A DNA stretch of 6,616 nt from assembly GCA_031275955.1 (NCBI GenBank), contig JAISNZ010000232.1:1-6616 (forward strand). The letters are read 5' to 3'. This DNA comes from Desulfovibrio sp. GTDB taxonomy: Bacteria > Desulfobacterota > Desulfovibrionia > Desulfovibrionales > Desulfovibrionaceae. This document shows positions 5,824 to 6,616 of the stretch, one piece after another. The translations under genes were made by a program, and so were the position numbers. The notes beneath the pieces are model-generated. The model saw only the letters and a list, made by a program, of their open reading frames with translations. It was not told where the DNA came from and searched no databases. How positions within the stretch are numbered: the stretch's first letter is position 1; each line of letters begins with the position of its first letter.

Positions 5824-6162
5824 ATGAAGGAAATTACCTGGGATGCCTTTGCCGAGGTGGAGTTGCGCGTCGGCACCATTGTCCGGGCCGAGCCCTTTCC
5901 CGAGGCCCGCAAACCCGCTCTCAAGGTCTGGGCGGACTTTGGCCCGGAAATCGGCGTCAGGAAAAGCAGCGCCCAAATCACGGCCGCCTATGCCCCGGAA
6001 ACCCTTCCCGGCAGGCAGATTCTCGCTGTGCTCAATTTCCCTCCCCGCCAGATCGGTCCCTTCCGCTCGGAATTTTTGCTCACCGGGTTCGCCCGCGAGG
6101 ACGGCGCCGTCATCCTGGCTGTGCCCGATCTTCCCGTGCCCAACGGGGCCAGACTGATTTGA
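5824..6162 (+). CDS. csaA: CsaA-family chaperone / tRNA-binding-domain protein
   Basis: The 112-residue product matches CsaA of Bacillus subtilis and YgjH of E. coli (each about 110 residues) along its whole length. It is a single OB-fold tRNA-binding domain like the C-terminal domain of bacterial methionyl-tRNA synthetase, and the family acts as cytoplasmic homodimers. Recognisable family segments are VELRVGTIVRAEPFPEARKP (12-31), DFGPEIGVRKSSAQIT (38-53), NFPPRQIGPFRSEFL (71-85) and the end PDLPVPNGARLI (101-112). B. subtilis CsaA binds unfolded precursor proteins and SecA and has been linked to secretion; direct evidence for tRNA binding differs among homologues. The gene is monocistronic here, following a terminator and strong hairpins, and converges with the binding-protein gene. 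A weak promoter, TTGGCT-17-TGGTAT (5774-5802), can be drawn inside the hairpin. Confidence 0.93.
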   Translation: MKEITWDAFAEVELRVGTIVRAEPFPEARKPALKVWADFGPEIGVRKSSAQITAAYAPETLPGRQILAVLNFPPRQIGPFRSEFLLTGFAREDGAVILAVPDLPVPNGARLI

Positions 6163-6169
6163 CGCGCAT

Positions 6170-6185
6170 TTCCCCTCAAGGGGAA
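6170..6185. terminator. Possible bidirectional terminator between convergent genes
   Basis: TTCCCC and GGGGAA form a six-base-pair stem around a TCAA tetraloop in the junction of csaA and the binding-protein gene. The loop contains the minus-strand TGA stop (6176-6178). The T-runs on both sides are short (ATTT and AATTT), so termination strength is uncertain. Confidence 0.4.
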
Positions 6186-6616
6186 TTTGCCGTGTTTCCG
6201 CCCGGCCGGGCGCGCTTCGCCCATTCCCGCAGAAAGGCCGCCAGTTCCTCCGCCGCGTCCACGGCGCCCGGACCGGGGCGGGAAAAGCGCTCCTCGGCCA
6301 CAAAGAGGACGGCCTCCTGCCGCACGGCCTTCAGGGCCCGGAACAGGGGGCGGGTTTCTGGGTGTCCCGGCGCCGGGTTCATGGCCCCTGTCTGGACGAT
6401 ATAGATGTCGGGATCGAGCAGGAGGAGGACTTCCTCACTGAGGCGGACCAGCCGTTCCCGGCGGGCGGCCAGGCAGTTGGCGCCGCCAGCGGCGGCGATG
6501 ACCTCCGTGAGGATGCTCTGGCCGCCCGCGCCCAGAAGGTTGGGGTAGCGGACCTCGAAAAAGACGGAGGGCGCCCGGGGCAGGGCGGCGCTTTGGGCGC
6601 GCAGGGCGGCAAGGCG
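6176..6616 (-). CDS. ABC transporter periplasmic substrate-binding protein, BtuF/FecB-type (5' end beyond window)
   Basis: The 146 visible residues are the C-terminal half of a class III periplasmic binding protein (TroA/BtuF-like fold), the receptor of an ABC importer for cobalamin, ferric siderophore, haem or metal. The frame stays open from the right edge to the stop at 6176. Visible family features, numbered from the edge, are the strand VFFEVRYPNLLGAGGQSIL (18-36), the helix and turn ending in AAAGGANCLA (41-50), the segment SEEVLLLLDPDIYIV (60-74) that corresponds to the family's E..l..nPDvI motif, and FSRPGPGAVDAAEELAAFL (111-129), the usual C-terminal helix start. The signal sequence and N-terminal lobe lie outside. 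Residue choice does not tell the ligand. The permease and ATPase are presumably upstream, to the right. G+C is very high (46 of 60 bases in 6241-6300). Confidence 0.85.
   Translation of the reverse strand, partial: RLAALRAQSAALPRAPSVFFEVRYPNLLGAGGQSILTEVIAAAGGANCLAARRERLVRLSEEVLLLLDPDIYIVQTGAMNPAPGHPETRPLFRALKAVRQEAVLFVAEERFSRPGPGAVDAAEELAAFLREWAKRARPGGNTANSP

Noticed and set aside
6379..6612. A 77-codon minus-strand frame near the right edge.
   Set aside because: It is a shifted frame of the periplasmic binding-protein gene, whose own frame is open to the edge and gives the recognisable family motifs.

Overview
The window is a bacterial chromosomal segment in two unlike halves. The left half (1 to about 4825) is one minus-strand operon that reads, in transcription order: MFS transporter, molybdenum-cofactor subunit, FAD subunit and [2Fe-2S] subunit of a three-part molybdenum hydroxylase. 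The [2Fe-2S] gene is cut by the left edge. The genes are packed 22, 4 and 1 bases apart, each with its own Shine-Dalgarno sequence, so they are almost certainly co-transcribed. The split into three chains and the order Mo, FAD, FeS match the E. coli xdhABC arrangement. The Mo subunit keeps the family's cofactor loop, the Arg of the AFRGFG motif and the catalytic Glu. The likely chemistry is hydroxylation of a purine or another N-heteroaromatic compound imported by the MFS protein. The true substrate cannot be read from the sequence.

The right half (about 5200 to 6616) is much richer in G+C. It holds a small secreted protein with two canonical EF-hand loops (+), a clear intrinsic terminator, an intergenic block of inverted repeats, a csaA-type tRNA-binding-domain chaperone gene (+), and the C-terminal 146 residues of an ABC-type periplasmic metal/cobalamin/siderophore-binding protein (-) that runs in from the right edge and converges on csaA with a 13-base gap.

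Between the halves lies a 386-base spacer (4826-5211), part of which is strikingly AT-rich. It holds a possible promoter for the operon, a sequence resembling the 3' end of a tRNA (also a near-palindrome), a six-codon upstream ORF with a good Shine-Dalgarno sequence, and a tandem TGTCGCGA repeat. The change in base composition across this spacer suggests that the two halves have different histories.

The high G+C in the right half, a molybdenum hydroxylase operon with an MFS importer, and the gene types would suit a deltaproteobacterium such as a Desulfovibrio or Bilophila relative, but this is a weak guess. I found no CRISPR array, rRNA, intact tRNA, transposase or obvious new multi-gene system. 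The most unusual material is in the two intergenic regions.
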